From the NCBI GenBank assembly GCA_030141605.1, contig JAQGDQ010000058.1, positions 298,352 through 360,351 on the forward strand: DNA of 62,000 bases. The letters run 5' to 3'. The notes under the pieces were generated by a model. The model ran no database searches. It was not told where the DNA came from and was given only the letters and a program-made list of their open reading frames with translations. The stretch is from Tubiluchus corallicola. Taxonomy: Eukaryota > Priapulida > Priapulimorpha > Priapulimorphida > Tubiluchidae. Position numbers and translations under genes: made by a program. Positions 1 to 16,541 of this stretch are shown one piece after another (the stretch's first letter is position 1; each line of letters begins with the position of its first letter).

Positions 1-383
1 TTTCAGTTCCACAGTAATACAGTTGCATAATGATTAGTGTGTATAAACTTATTTTATTGATTTTTGCCTTTTAGGTGGTCTTTCGCATTTCGTTGTAGAC
101 GATGTTAGACAGCCAAGTTGCTAATTCTAAATTATGTTAAAAATCGGTCAAAGGAAGTTAATTTTTCGTCTGGGAAATTTCTGGAAAAACCGGAAACGCG
201 GCGGGTGTAAGCACGTTCACTAGGTTATTTTCCAGCGTGTACGTAGTATATAATACAGAGCCAAGTAAACTTAGTTGCAAATATTTAGCGTTCATTATTA
301 ATTGTAGTCATTTTTAATACCATAGTCTAATTTACCCCTTTCTTTTGTTTGGGTAATTTTGTTCAAAGATGCGTTGAGTACCT
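1..383. other. 5' flank of the carbonic anhydrase gene
   Basis: No coding exon is visible. An in-frame TGA at 375-377 lies two codons before the chosen start at 384. A TATA-like string (TATAATA) is present at about 248-254, but its role as a promoter is only a guess. An upstream non-coding exon outside the window is possible. Confidence 0.4.
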
Positions 384-5022
<4,639 letters not shown>

Positions 5023-8000
5023 AAAATCCCAAATCGAGTAATAACAGATTTTCTGCGTTTTATCGATTTAGATATTATTTTATATCACCTCTGTAATATC
5101 CAAATAAGGTGCAGTGTTTGTGTTAACATAAACTGACACTCAAAATTCCGAGCAATTTATATTTGGAAACAGTTAGTAATTTGTTTTAATTTTTTTATTA
5201 ATCTCATTAAAATCGCGTTAGAGAATTTTTCTCTTATCAGTTCGGCCTATATGCATTAATTACTAGGCTGGCGGAAAATGGGTAAATAATTCAGATTCAG
5301 ATAAATTTGTTTAGCTCTTGTAGCACACGAAAAAATCAAGTACGTAGTAAAAATAAGTTATTAGTAGTCAGAGAAAGGGTGACGAAAAAACTCTAAAGGT
5401 TAGCAAATCAGCCACCATTTTTGTTAAAGTTAGTACAAAAAAAATCTAGCAACGATTTAAGCTGGGATAAAACAAAGAAAAGCCTGTCAAACCGAAAAAG
5501 TATAAAAATGAAGAAATGATAACAAAAAATGAATTAAGTTAGTTTTAAGTGGCAAAGCAATATGCAAAAAATAAAAGAAAAAACAAAACAGGCATAAGCA
5601 AAACAGATTGAGAAACAAAGCCAAACTATCAGAAGTGGATAAGCATATAAAGTCGCAGTAAATAATAGCGGATATAAAAATAAGCAAACATAAAGCCTGA
5701 AAACGAAACTTAAAACTGAAATACGCACTGAAAGCATAAACTGAAGGAATCAGCTCAGCAAAAAATGATTGTATGGTAAAGCTGAAATAAGCATACAATG
5801 AGAAAATTAACCTGAAAAAACCACTACAAAATGGCACTATAAACAAACGAAACAAATTGGTATGATAATAACTGGCAAAACAAAAGCAAAAAAGAAACAA
5901 AATCATAAACAAAGCAGCAAGCGTCAAAATATTGTTGTTGCTATAAAGCAAGAACTTGCAAACTAGAAGCATAAACTGCTAAAAATAATTTGTGTATAAA
6001 ATTATAAGATTCTAATTTACACCTAAATAATTATTCTGTGAAAAGAAAACATAAATTAAGGCAGCAAAAAAGAACATAATAATGCAGCATGCTACTAATA
6101 TAGTTTGCTTAACAGAAATTGTGCCTGCAGGCGCAGCACCATTACTTTCCAGATAGCCTTTAACATTCGAGTAGATTTTTCACTAGATAAATAATACTTG
6201 TGAAATGATTAGGCTATCTGAAAAGTCTTGTTGAATACGTTGGTAAGAATAAATGTTCATTCTGTTTTGTGTGGTTTCTCTAACTGATTACACACAAGAC
6301 TGAAAAAAACATGAAAAATGATTTTATTTAGGGTGAACTGGATTACTTCTTGCCGAATGCCAAAGCGTAATTTGTTATCAGATGGAGAAAAAGATGTCCA
6401 TAGCTAGGGAGTTACAATGGTTTTGAAAGCTAGTTGTGCAAAGGTTATTAAAAGAGCACCCAAAGACGCCTGTACGTGTGCTTACGCGCGGCGTATATGT
6501 TAGTCCGTGTGTTTGTGCATTCGTAGGTGTGTGCAGTCCGTACATGCGCGTTGATGTGATAATGAGCACGCATAAAGACGCTTGAGCGTATGCGCATGTG
6601 CAACTTAAAAGCGTGATACAAGTAGCAGCATGCATTTAAGTAAAATATTACGTTAACAAAAGTGGATATAAAACGAGAAAACTCGCACGCACAGCTCCAT
6701 TTTTGCAGACACGTGTAGGTAGTAATTTTACTTTTTCCGTCTCTCCCGTTTCCACTTTAACATGTATAGTTTATTATTGTACATTTTTATTTTTTGTGCT
6801 GGTAATTTTTATTGTCTGTATGGATACTTTAATAAAAAATATTTCTTAAGACATGAAAATAATGTATGTGCGCTGCGTTCAACCACTTTAATTATGTGCG
6901 AAGAATGTAGATGTTAAAATCCGTGTTAAGCCGTACAAAATATGAGCAGTTATCTGAAATCGCCATACATGCAGGGGTACGTGGGAACGTTTGTGATGAG
7001 TTTGCAAGCTATCTACAGCGAATTAATACCCTAGTTATAATAACCCAAAAACGAAAAATACTCGTGCGGCACAACGGCTGGACACTCGAGGACCTCATAT
7101 GCAGTATAGCTGCGCGTAGTGTTAATAATAGTGTTACATCCTAATTCAACCATTCATAATCGCTATAGTGCTGCAGTTCAAATCTGTAAAAGCGATTATA
7201 GCTTTAGGTTACTACGCTATTCTGAAAAATATGCATACCTAATAGCCAAGAAAATACACGAATTTTGCCCTTTGCACAGCGCACACCCTTGATAATAAAA
7301 TATGTTTGCTTACACCTACATTAAACGTACTAGCGTTCTAAATTTGCCTTGCAGTGCATGAGCACTGAGCAATTTGTTCTCAGTCTATAGTCTCTTTTAA
7401 TATAATTACGGAAATGTTATATGGGTTGATTGACCATTTTGCTAACTCATAGGATATAATAGACTAAAGTGAATCAAACACAGGAAGGAACTGCTACGCA
7501 AGAGTAGAATATATTGTAGTTCCGCTCATCAGTGCGTAAAAATTGCACAGTTATAGTTTGTTACAGGTTTTTCGAAAGTCATCAAAAGTGTGCTTAACTT
7601 TACGTAAGTCAAATAATTTTACTCTTTCTCTTTTGGTTTGTAATTTTAATCTTAACAATTTTTTTATAAAACACACACGTCAATAGACAGATTTGGCCAC
7701 GTGTAAGGCTTATTACTTGCATTAATTTCTCAAGGGTGGCGCGTCGGCCTTGTCGGGAATTTCATCAACTAATGCCATTCCATAATGACTGTCAATGGCA
7801 GTATTTTAACCGGGCAGCAGTCTGATTAATAGTAATGGTTATGGCTGTTTGTTTATTCAAGAAAATATTTTTTACATTTTACAGCGGTTCTCTTTTGTTT
7901 TTAAACTAAACTACTAATTTTAGCGACGAATTCAGCTACATGGTTGCACGTTGACGAAATGAGGAGAATTGGTTGAGCGGTTTAAAGCGTTGGCGCTAAA

Positions 8001-8060
8001 GGAGGAGACGAGGCAAAATCTGTGTGAAACAACGTGTCTTGTCTAACACAGGTTTTTCCA
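5023..8060. other. Intergenic region, no gene recognised
   Basis: About 3 kb without recognisable exons. The segment 5470-5980 is low in complexity (A-rich on +, with recurring AAGC, AAAC and CTGAA words), and its long open frame on the minus strand is a composition artefact. The segment 6465-6620 is rich in alternating GTGTGC/GCGC purine-pyrimidine steps. A short frame at 6911-7144 has no recognisable domain. Confidence 0.6.
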
Positions 8061-8070
8061 ACTTTGCAGC

Positions 8071-8175
8071 ACAGATTTTTATTAAACATGCCTAAATTTC
8101 CGTCGCAGTCAAAGTCGTCCTACTCCCGTGTGCGCGCTCGGTGCAGCTTGCAAAAGCAAAAGAGACCAATAAAAG
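8071..8175 (+). other. Possible 5' non-coding exon of the first small membrane-protein gene
   Basis: A candidate exon lies between an acceptor-like TTTGCAG at 8063-8069 and a donor AAAAG|GTAATT at 8175/8176. Joined to the acceptor CTATAG just before the ATG at 8335, it would be 5' leader. It contains an ATG at 8088 whose frame would run out of phase into the main coding sequence, making it an overlapping upstream open frame. The splice signals are only moderate, so this is tentative. Confidence 0.3.
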
Positions 8176-8334
8176 GTAATTGTTTCGTCACGTGGCATAT
8201 AGTAAATGTTTAATGTGATTACCCGTACAAAATCTTTGTCATACAAAGTGGGATATATAAAGTTAATACCATTAAGCAGTCAACTGTGTTGTTATTTCTT
8301 ATTATAAATTTGATATAATTTCTATAGCTGAGAC

Positions 8335-9276
8335 ATGGGTGAAGGAGAAGGAAGCGGAAGTGGAGATCCTCTCTGGACAATTTTTTGGCTTTTAGTGCTC
8401 ATATTTGTTTCGTTTTGGGTAGCGTTCTTCTGTTCTTTTTGGTAAGAACAAACTTTTTTTGATTTATGGATTTTTATTGTTATTTATTATCCACACTGAC
8501 AATTGTTGATTGGGGAGTGTTTGGTCGCCTTTACGTGTAATGAGTGCTGCTACCTGCACAACATAATCAAAACGGATGGAGCTATAATTGCAAAAACTGG
8601 CACATGGAGGGGCTAAGGCAAGACAGGAAACCCTACATTTTGCTTGAAAAGCTCAAAGATGCAGGCTACAAACTGAAAAAAAGTAAAAAAATATCCGCAA
8701 AACAAAATCTGAATCTATAGGTATGTCAATAGTATGTTAATTCAAATAAAACGTGTCATAGGGATGATAGATTTGAGCAAGACCACGAAATTCGTTAATT
8801 TTATTTTCAAAGGGTCAAATGTCAAGGTGACAGTTACATTTCTATCCGAACCATAAACTCAAAATGTATGAAGTTATACTCACCAAACCTTGATACAGGG
8901 ATAAATTTGGGTAAGACGTAGAAACCACTGATTTTAGTTCAAGAAGTCAAAGATAACACGAGCTCAAAAAATGTCAAAATGTGCGGTTTCGTGGATGACG
9001 TACTTCTGCACTCTTGTCGATTGTTGTAAATTAAAGTTTGTAAATTTAAATATAAATCTCATTAATTATGCACTCTAACGATGTGCGTACATACTATATA
9101 CATCATAATAATTTTAAGATTTTAAGGTTTCTCTTTTGTTTTTCAGGTACATAGTATTGCTCTGTTTCACACCCTGTGTAGAAGCGCTCACTCCAATTAC
9201 AGACTTCTTACTAAAATGCGTGCAGTTTCCTTATTACTGTGTAAAATGCATGATGGAAGGAAAACCACTATCGTAG
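8335..9276 (+). CDS. Small hydrophobic membrane protein, copy A, 78 aa
   Basis: Two exons, 8335-8441 and 9147-9276, joined by a phase-2 intron that splits a Trp codon. The protein has a short Gly/Ser-rich acidic head (MGEGEGSGSGDP), about 33 continuous hydrophobic residues from LWTIFWLLVLIF onward, then a conserved Cys-bearing tail (FLLKCVQFPYYC, ending EGKPLS). One very long hydrophobic stretch followed by an amphipathic Cys-rich tail suggests a hairpin-type or palmitoylated membrane protein. I recall similar unnamed small proteins in other animals but cannot name a family, so function is unknown. Two paralogues at 11633-16541 and 27785-29193 have the same intron position. A splice-acceptor-like CTATAG lies 7 bases before the ATG, as expected for a 5' UTR intron or spliced leader. 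Confidence 0.87.
8755..8955 (+). repeat. Diverged tandem pair of about 135 bp in intron of copy A
   Basis: The segment near 8762 (gatagatttgagcaagac, then a GGTCAAATGTCAAGGT stretch) is echoed near 8900 (gataaatttgggtaagac, then AAGTCAAAG). This looks like a decayed two-copy tandem repeat. It is read by eye and weakly supported. Confidence 0.35.
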
Positions 9277-11632
9277 TGAGGATCAAGTGTTAGCTAAATC
9301 GTCTTTTAGTAGTTTCTTTAGTTATTCTTAAAGTTAGTCTGTATTTTCATTTAAAAAATTAACTCGTCATTTAACCGTGTTTATTGCGCAAATCATGAAT
9401 CGATTTGTAAAAACATAAGCTCATAGTATCATGTTTTCTCTCTTGACATTTTGGTCGTCTGACATTCTATCTTTACAAACTGCGAACAATCAAGCAACCG
9501 CCGCCCATCCTCCAGCCTCCGGCTCGTATTTTTCCACAATTTGTCATTTAACACGGAATCTTTCAAAATTCGATATGATCACAGTCATATTTCGTAACAT
9601 TTCCCCCTTCAAGAAAGTATCCGGCTGGATTTTGGTACCAGTCGAGAAGTAAATGAAAACGTAACGTAACGTGGTCAACGTGATAACCCTCCAACACGTA
9701 GATCTCTGTTGTGAATGAACGCGGGTTCATGGCACCTAAGCCATTTGACGTCATATCATTTGTCATTAGCCCTGTAACATTTGAATTTATGACATTAAAA
9801 AATTTTAACTTACGGCGTTCGAATCTCGATCTTTAGGTTTTGCACTATGAATGTTTCAGACGTTCTGAAACATCCGACTTCTGAATTTGTCTTTATAGCA
9901 CACCAGTAATCAGAAGAGCAAATTGTCAGACGATCAAACAGAGCGAGATTATTAAACACTTAGAATGGCATGATATGAAGAGAAATAAGTATTATAGTCG
10001 TGGTTAATTCAGCATAACACTGAAATAAACTGTAATTTGCCGCCCATTTCCTTAACCATGTTTTAACGATGATCTGCTGTCGCCATGTCAAAAGTCTTTC
10101 TGTCAGATAGGGCTAATGGCTTATCTGACAAGCTTCCAGAGTACTGAGACAGGAGAATAATTTTATAATCAAGTGAATGCGTGTAAAAATTTTGCACGTT
10201 TAGTATAATTATAGAGTATAACGAGTGAGACATTTTAAGTAAGTTTATTAAAATTGCTATTATTACGTAAACAATCGTTATAGTGCCTGTTACCAACAAG
10301 GTTTGTCAAATTTATTTCTGTATAACAAGTTTGTATGCACACTATATTTCGTAAAATAATGTCATAAAGATAGGCATGTATGCCTCACTATTTACTTTTG
10401 CTTTATTGTTATTTATTTTAAACTATCAGGAATGCTGTAGTTGTGTGAAAGGGCTAGCGCGGGATAATCCCACTCCATCGCCAGCTTGACAGTTTTAGCT
10501 CTCCAGATCTCGGAAGGAAGGTATAGTGACAACATGCTGCGAAAAAGAGATATAAAATAAGAATCGCGTTAATATACAAGATACGATATTTTGTCTGTCA
10601 CATACAATGCAATAATGAATTTTAGATACAAAAATGCCTTTCGCGTATTATATATACATATACACACACATATACATATATATAATACTGAATTACAGGA
10701 TTACACACATACCACACACATATATAATACCACAATGATCCTCAAAACTTATTGAGTACTGACCTCTCAATCCTATTGGATTAGGATAGGGTTCTGATTA
10801 TTTATTTAAATTCCGTGGAAGTACATCTGCATTTCAGAGATTGGACCAACACAAACAACAGACAAGAGGATTATAGGGCCAAATGACCAACCAATGGGTC
10901 AAAAGGGTTTGTTGTTTGAGTAGAAATTACCTGAGCTGTTAAAAATTTCAAATTGAGCTTTGAAAATTTGAGTTTCAGTGAAGTTCTGTACATATAAATT
11001 TGAAAAAGTGAAAAAATGTGACCAAATGAACTTCATTGTTTAGTCAAACGACGGTATAATTCCAAACAAGAGAATTCAAATTTACATTGTTTTCCAAACT
11101 ATGCAGAATAACACGAATGAAATTTGGTCTATTTGAAAGTTTTTTTTTATTACTCAAAGTATTTTTAGCTTTTATTAGTTTCCAGAAATCGAGCCAGCTG
11201 TCTGCCTAGTCGAGACAGCTCCGCCTGGAAGGTAATCATACTTTTAATTTAAATTAGTTATACTAAAAAATCTTTCCGTTTCACTTATTAGACACAAGTT
11301 TGTTTATTCTGATATTTCTAATAGTGTTAAATGTGCAATAGTGAAAAAAGTGCAAAATTGCACGCTTACTTATTTTAAGCGGGTTGCTACATTCAGGGAT
11401 TCAATAAATTCTCTCTTTGCTTTTCACGGGTGGGTAAGACTACACATACGACCAAGTTATTGCCAAAATTTAATGTCAGTTTTATTAGACCAACCATATC
11501 TTTATTTGGTTAACCCCTTGAACCTATATTTGTTTTCAGTTTTAAGAAATAATAATATAAATTTGTAAAAAAAACATTTTTTAAAACAGCAAGAAGGCTA
11601 TATTTCGTGATGCCAAATTGTGTAGAGTGAAA
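9277..11632. other. Intergenic region between copies A and B
   Basis: No exon recognised. An alternating TA/CA simple repeat occupies about 10647-10685. The open frames here are short and lack domain signals. A splice-acceptor-like AAAACAG at about 11583-11589 lies 43 bases before the start of copy B. Confidence 0.55.
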
Positions 11633-14600
11633 ATGGATGGAGAAGAACAAGCGACCGGAAGCAAAGACCCTCTTTGGTCAATTTTTTGGCTTTTAATACT
11701 CATCTTTGTTGCTTTTTGGGTGGCGTTCTTATGTTGCTTTTGGTAAGTTTTTATACATGCATGGACCTTTGAGAGTTAAGGGTTAGTTTAACTGCAGCCA
11801 AATTGATTCAGTCAGCGCGCATTGTTATTTATGGTAATGTATTAGCTCCTGCCAAGGACTACTATACAACAGGACGTGCACGCTCAGATCTCTAAATCGG
11901 CTAGCGGAGGCGATCAATTTTTAACATTTAGTGCTAATAATTTGGACATATTTACCCCTCCATGGTGACCTATAGCATGCCTCAATATACATAGAACATA
12001 TTCCTCATTCATCTAGTAATTTAAAAACAGTGGTACCTATGATATCCCCCCCCCGAAAAAAACACACCATATCTGCAACTCATTGTGTCTCGATGATTAC
12101 CTGTCACTTTCTATAGAGAATAAACAGACTGCACCATTTTGTCAGGACTATATAAACTCATTCATAGGTTCCTCTGTGTAAATTAGAATACATGAATCAG
12201 AGATCTAAGCGTGCACGTCCTGTGTATAGTAGTCCTTGGCTCCTGCTTAAGTTGCATTGCAGTAAGACCTGCTTCCATACAAAACAAGTTGAGAACATCG
12301 TTGACTTTCTTCCATACTCTTGGCCAAATTGAAAGCGAGCCCCTGCACTTTTAAATCTTATTCACAAAATTGTGCGAAAATATAATTACAATCAGTAAAA
12401 CAATTCAATAAACATTCTGTTGTTATTTTGTTCATGTTGTGGTAAACTGTTGCTCAATAATTGAGAATTTTTGCAACTAGACTACATGTGAAGTTTTGCG
12501 CAATTTTTTCAAAAAACAAGTAAAGGCAAAGACAAGATATGTTTACCGTCGCTCATTTAGCAGACAACATTAGCACTAACGGTTATTTGGCGACCTACAG
12601 TTACAACAATACAGTAAAGACGCAACACTCAAACAACGAATAACATATGTAGTGTATATGCCATGACGTTTGCAGCCGCTGTTATCGAACTCAAGCCTGC
12701 GTGTTTGTAGTTCGAAATCTAAGCCACTCAGTGACACAACGAGGACACCTGTAACTATGCTGCTTCTAAAGATGGTTAAAATCACTGCTTAAAACCTATC
12801 GAAAAGAGCGTTTGTCGATGTAAATGAAAAATACTGCAGTAGACTTGCGCTGAAAAATTGTCCGGTTCACACGTTCCGATAAAATCAGACCGTCGGATGA
12901 AGCTGGACGAAGTCAGATGAATCGTTTACTCGACGAGACAAAATCAGAAAAGAAAGTCGGATGGAATCGGACTAAGTGCAAGGTAATCTGGCAAAATTTG
13001 TCAAAAATTTGACTGGGAGAAACAGCTCGAGAGGGAGGGAAATCGAGAGAGCGGGGCAGAGAGAGTTAGAAAGTGAGAGGGGATTTATAGCATTTAACAG
13101 TTAACACAGCGATTGGATTACATATTGCAGCATTTCGTTGCAAACCATATATGACGAATGCAACCTTCATAAAGTACGAATAACAGATGTTTGTCAAACA
13201 GCAATGTTTAAATTGTTCAATGTTGAAAGTCCTGCACGAAGGGAAACTGTCGGACGGGCTTTCGGCATAATCGGAGATATCGAATCGTGTAAGCGTATTA
13301 TTTCATCTAAATTTATTGACAATTATTAAAATTGCAAGATAAAATCAAATACAAAAAAAATATTAAAATGCGGATGACAATGTCTACACACTAACAACAC
13401 AATATAATTGTTCACACCACGTGCATTTTACTATTTGTTATCGTTTTCCTTTAATTACAGAAAACAATCTTTGCTGAATAGGCCACCGCATTAATGTCAG
13501 CTTGTTGACCGCGCGTAGTGCGAAGAGCTTTGGGTTGGATTTTTGTTCGTACTTTATAAGTAGTCGGGGTTGCGGGCCGGTTTGGTTTGAGCCTGCAGGG
13601 AGTAAATTGGAAGTAATTTACGTATTGCTACCCTTAGATATGATTGCAGAGTGTATTGCTATAAAACTCTTAATGAAAACCCTGAACCGTCCCAATAGTG
13701 ATTTAATGACAGCGAATGTCTTACGAGCAGATGCTGGCGGTCTAGGGCGGGGACACAAACATTTCCTGAAGTCTCATATAACCCAACTGAGGTATTATCT
13801 AAAAGTCATCTGGAAAGTAGCTGCGAGAAAAATGGCTTAAACGACGTACCAGAATTCATGCTGCTTTACACAAAAACCATGTAAATTTATACTTATCATC
13901 TACATGGTCAAGGACAGTCGAAACTCGGGCGCAAATAGAAGGAAATGTTTTAAGACTCGAAAAAATCAACATCGAGCCTTTTAATTTACCATTGCTCAAA
14001 ACCCGATCTGAACATCGAATCAGCATCCATAAGTATCTTAAATGGACAAGGAAACTTCAAGCAATTTTTATATACAGTAGGCGCCGCTTAATAGACTCAA
14101 GAACGCCTGGTACGGGCCGCTTCAATTCAAATGTACATAAGACTGTCGGTAATTCACTCAAATAACTCCGCATAATTGACTTAACATTTTTGCTTCACAC
14201 GCTTCAATAAGGCACTTTCGACATTAATAAGCTTTTATGACTTTTATATAATCTTAGTTCGCTTTTGTCCTATAATATACATGTTAAGTAACAATCATGT
14301 TTAGTACACAGTTGTTTGTAAACAGGAACTTTTATCATACGCTAATTATGATAGCCTAATGGTTTGCTTTTACCCGCACTAAGTATTTTACGAAAATTTG
14401 TGCATCATACAACAACGTTTTTATCATTATGAGAACTTTGTGAACCAACTTCTTCGCGATAAAATGAAGCAGCCGACTCTGAAAGACTTTTTGTAATTTT
14501 TGCAAATAAACAGACTTATGTGATTAGAAAAGCATACTTTTTAATTTATTGCTAATTCACTTATATCAATTAATATTTTAAAATATTTTTATTAAATTTT

Positions 14601-15070
14601 TAATAAAAAGGAATTTAGGCATTACTTCGTTTCTAAAATTCTTTAAAAACCTTTGCAAGGTATAGTAAGCTGATGACTCATACTTCTATACCCAGTAATA
14701 CTACACCCAACTGTTAATAGGTTCAGTCGATTAATTGGGTCAAGACACTTCGTTCCCAAAGTGAGTCTATTAAGCGGCGCCTACTGTATGTAGTTTAGGA
14801 CTAACGGATAGAACATATGAAGTCAAACAACTGAACAACTAATATACAGCCGCAACAAAGTAGACGCTAACCGAAGAAAACACCTATTAGAAACCCTGCA
14901 GGTGGAAAACATAACCTGTGTATTTTTAAAAACAGAAAAAGCATTAAATAAAGCTCTAGTTATTTTGCGAGAGACAGTTTTATCTTATCAATTTTGTAAC
15001 GGGATGTAAAACGGTTAAATGCATAATCCAATATAAATTTTAGCTCATACACACATATGTATGTATATTT

Positions 15071-15102
<32 letters not shown>

Positions 15103-16541
15103 AACTCAGGCAAAATTTATCTTAGTTTTATCGTAAATTTTAGCAATCGTATATTCTTATCTATTTCTCAGTAAAGCGTGCATGTAAAAAAGTTTGTAAT
15201 ACTTCCCTACTAGTGTAAACTAAATAATCCCAGTGAATGAATTATGTTATTATGGACCTTAATTATTATAAATAATTGCTAAAATGTTTTATAAACAAGT
15301 TTGTGGTACATGTATATGTATGTATTAAGAACATAATTGTAGCTGACCGTGTTGTATATATACTTTTATATCATGCTACAGTGCAGAACTATCGGCCTGC
15401 AAATAGAGCCTTACGTGTATGTATATTGTATATATTGTGTAAATAAAGATTTATTATCATCATATATGTAAGAAATTTAGTACCAGTAGCGTTAATTATT
15501 AACTGGCGCCTGTTATTGTTATCATCTAAAGGAAATTGTTATTCAAATTAGCGAACGCTTCATTATAAAGGTAATGTACTAAAGTACCACCAGCAATTGC
15601 AGCAATGTTAAAAGTTGTAAACAATTAGCTATGATTATCAAAATTGCATAATAACATCCGCCAGAAATTGACTTGACTATGTAAAACGTACAAAACGAAA
15701 AGATGGCGAATTAGCTTCAAAAAGAGAAAGTTCGTTCTGCTAAGTCCTAAATAAGCTTTAATGCAGTCTAGATACACCTGACTAACGGTATTAGTGACCA
15801 AGTTTCCCTGCCGTAAACACAGCAAACGACAAAGCGGCATTCAAGACTAATTTTTTAACCCCATAAGGGGTATCTGCATGTCTGTTGAGAAAAGAATAAA
15901 ATGTGAAAACACGGCTGGTTTTTTTGGTTCTTTATGTAAATGCAGAAGAACAGAATAAAACTCGTCATCTCCAGTTATAGATGACCCCAAATAGACATGA
16001 CTTGAACATGATTTAATTAGCAGAGAATCATCTGGTATTTTGTTGTCGTTGTTACCATTGATTGCCATAAACTGTGTTTGTTTTGACGTTATTTATCAGC
16101 ATTTCAAAATCATTACAAACATTCAGCAGGATTTGTAATTTTCCAATTAACTTCTCGCGCAATAACCGACCTCCTCCGACACTGTCCCGACTGTATCCAA
16201 CTGCATCAGATTTTGTTGGAAGACAAAATCGGACGAGTCTGAATTATGCTCAAATGCCAAAGTTAATCTTCTACTACTTTCAAGAGTTGGGTACTAATAA
16301 TATTCATACTATCTCTGTGCGTAATTTGATTAGTTTGTGTTTTTAGATATGGCTCTGTAATTATATAGTTTCAAATATCTTGATGTTGTTGATGTTGTTT
16401 AGGTACATAATCTTGCTATGTTTCACGGCATGTATTGAAGAAATTAAACCAGTCACGGACTTCCTGCTACTGGGTGTACAGTTTCCGCTATACTGCGCAG
16501 AAAATATGATGAAGGGAGCCCCTTTGCCATCTATCACTTGA
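11633..16541 (+). CDS. Small hydrophobic membrane protein, copy B, 82 aa
   Basis: Paralogue of the 78-residue protein at 8335-9276, with exons 11633-11742 and 16403-16541 and the same phase-2 intron inside a Trp codon. The head (MDGEEQATGSKDP) is more acidic; the hydrophobic segment (LWSIFWLLILIFVAFW) and tail (FLLLGVQFPLYC, then MMKGAPLPSIT) follow the family pattern. The Lys-Cys before VQFP in the other copies is Leu-Gly here, and the C-terminus is four residues longer. Its 4.66-kb intron is much longer than those of its paralogues (0.7 and 1.2 kb) because it has taken up transposable elements. Biochemical role unknown. Confidence 0.86.
11845..12246. mobile_element. hAT-type MITE with exact 8-bp target duplication
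   Basis: The element spans 11853-12238 (386 bp). Its ends are inverted repeats beginning CAAGGACTACTATACA and extending about 40 bp through GGACGTGCACGCT. It is flanked by exact copies of GCTCCTGC at 11845-11852 and 12239-12246. An 8-bp duplication with short inverted ends is the hAT signature. There is no transposase frame, so it is non-autonomous. It sits in the intron of copy B and contains a C9 run at about 12047. Confidence 0.9.
12840..14073. other. Unassigned part of the copy B intron
   Basis: Contains several modest open frames, including 13138-13329 and 13502-13840, none with a domain I recognise. The stretch 12860-13000 is rich in TCGGA/TCAGA words that recur in the opposite sense near 16165-16245, possibly ends of a decayed element. 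No confident call. Confidence 0.3.
14073..14788. mobile_element. 711-bp MITE family, copy 1 (pogo/Tigger-like)
   Basis: The element spans 14075-14786 (712 bp) with inverted ends beginning CAGTAGGCGCCGCTTAATAG and a TA on each side (14073-14074 and 14787-14788). TA targeting and CAGTAG-type ends are typical of the pogo/Tigger branch of Tc1-mariner. No transposase frame is seen. A second copy of almost the same length lies at 35927-36637, and part of the family sequence lies in the POLE intron near 50100-50277. Confidence 0.9.
15052..15095. repeat. TA-rich simple repeat
   Basis: Alternating TA run flanked by ACACATATGTATGTATA, inside the intron of copy B. Confidence 0.85.

Noticed and set aside
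5487-5972. 161-codon minus-strand frame with very hydrophobic product
   Set aside because: The DNA is low-complexity and A-rich on +, which forces Phe/Leu/Ile codons on the other strand. No splice partner, promoter or family resemblance.
7966-8000. TGGTTGAGCGG, a perfect RNA polymerase III A-box and tRNA-like D-arm
   Set aside because: No anticodon stem, acceptor pairing or B box follows at a tRNA or SINE distance.
9810-9830. GTTCGAATCTC, a B-box-like string
   Set aside because: No A box or cloverleaf upstream; judged a chance match.
13502-13840. 112-codon open frame in the copy B intron
   Set aside because: No recognisable domain, and it lies amid transposon debris. Kept only as unassigned intron.
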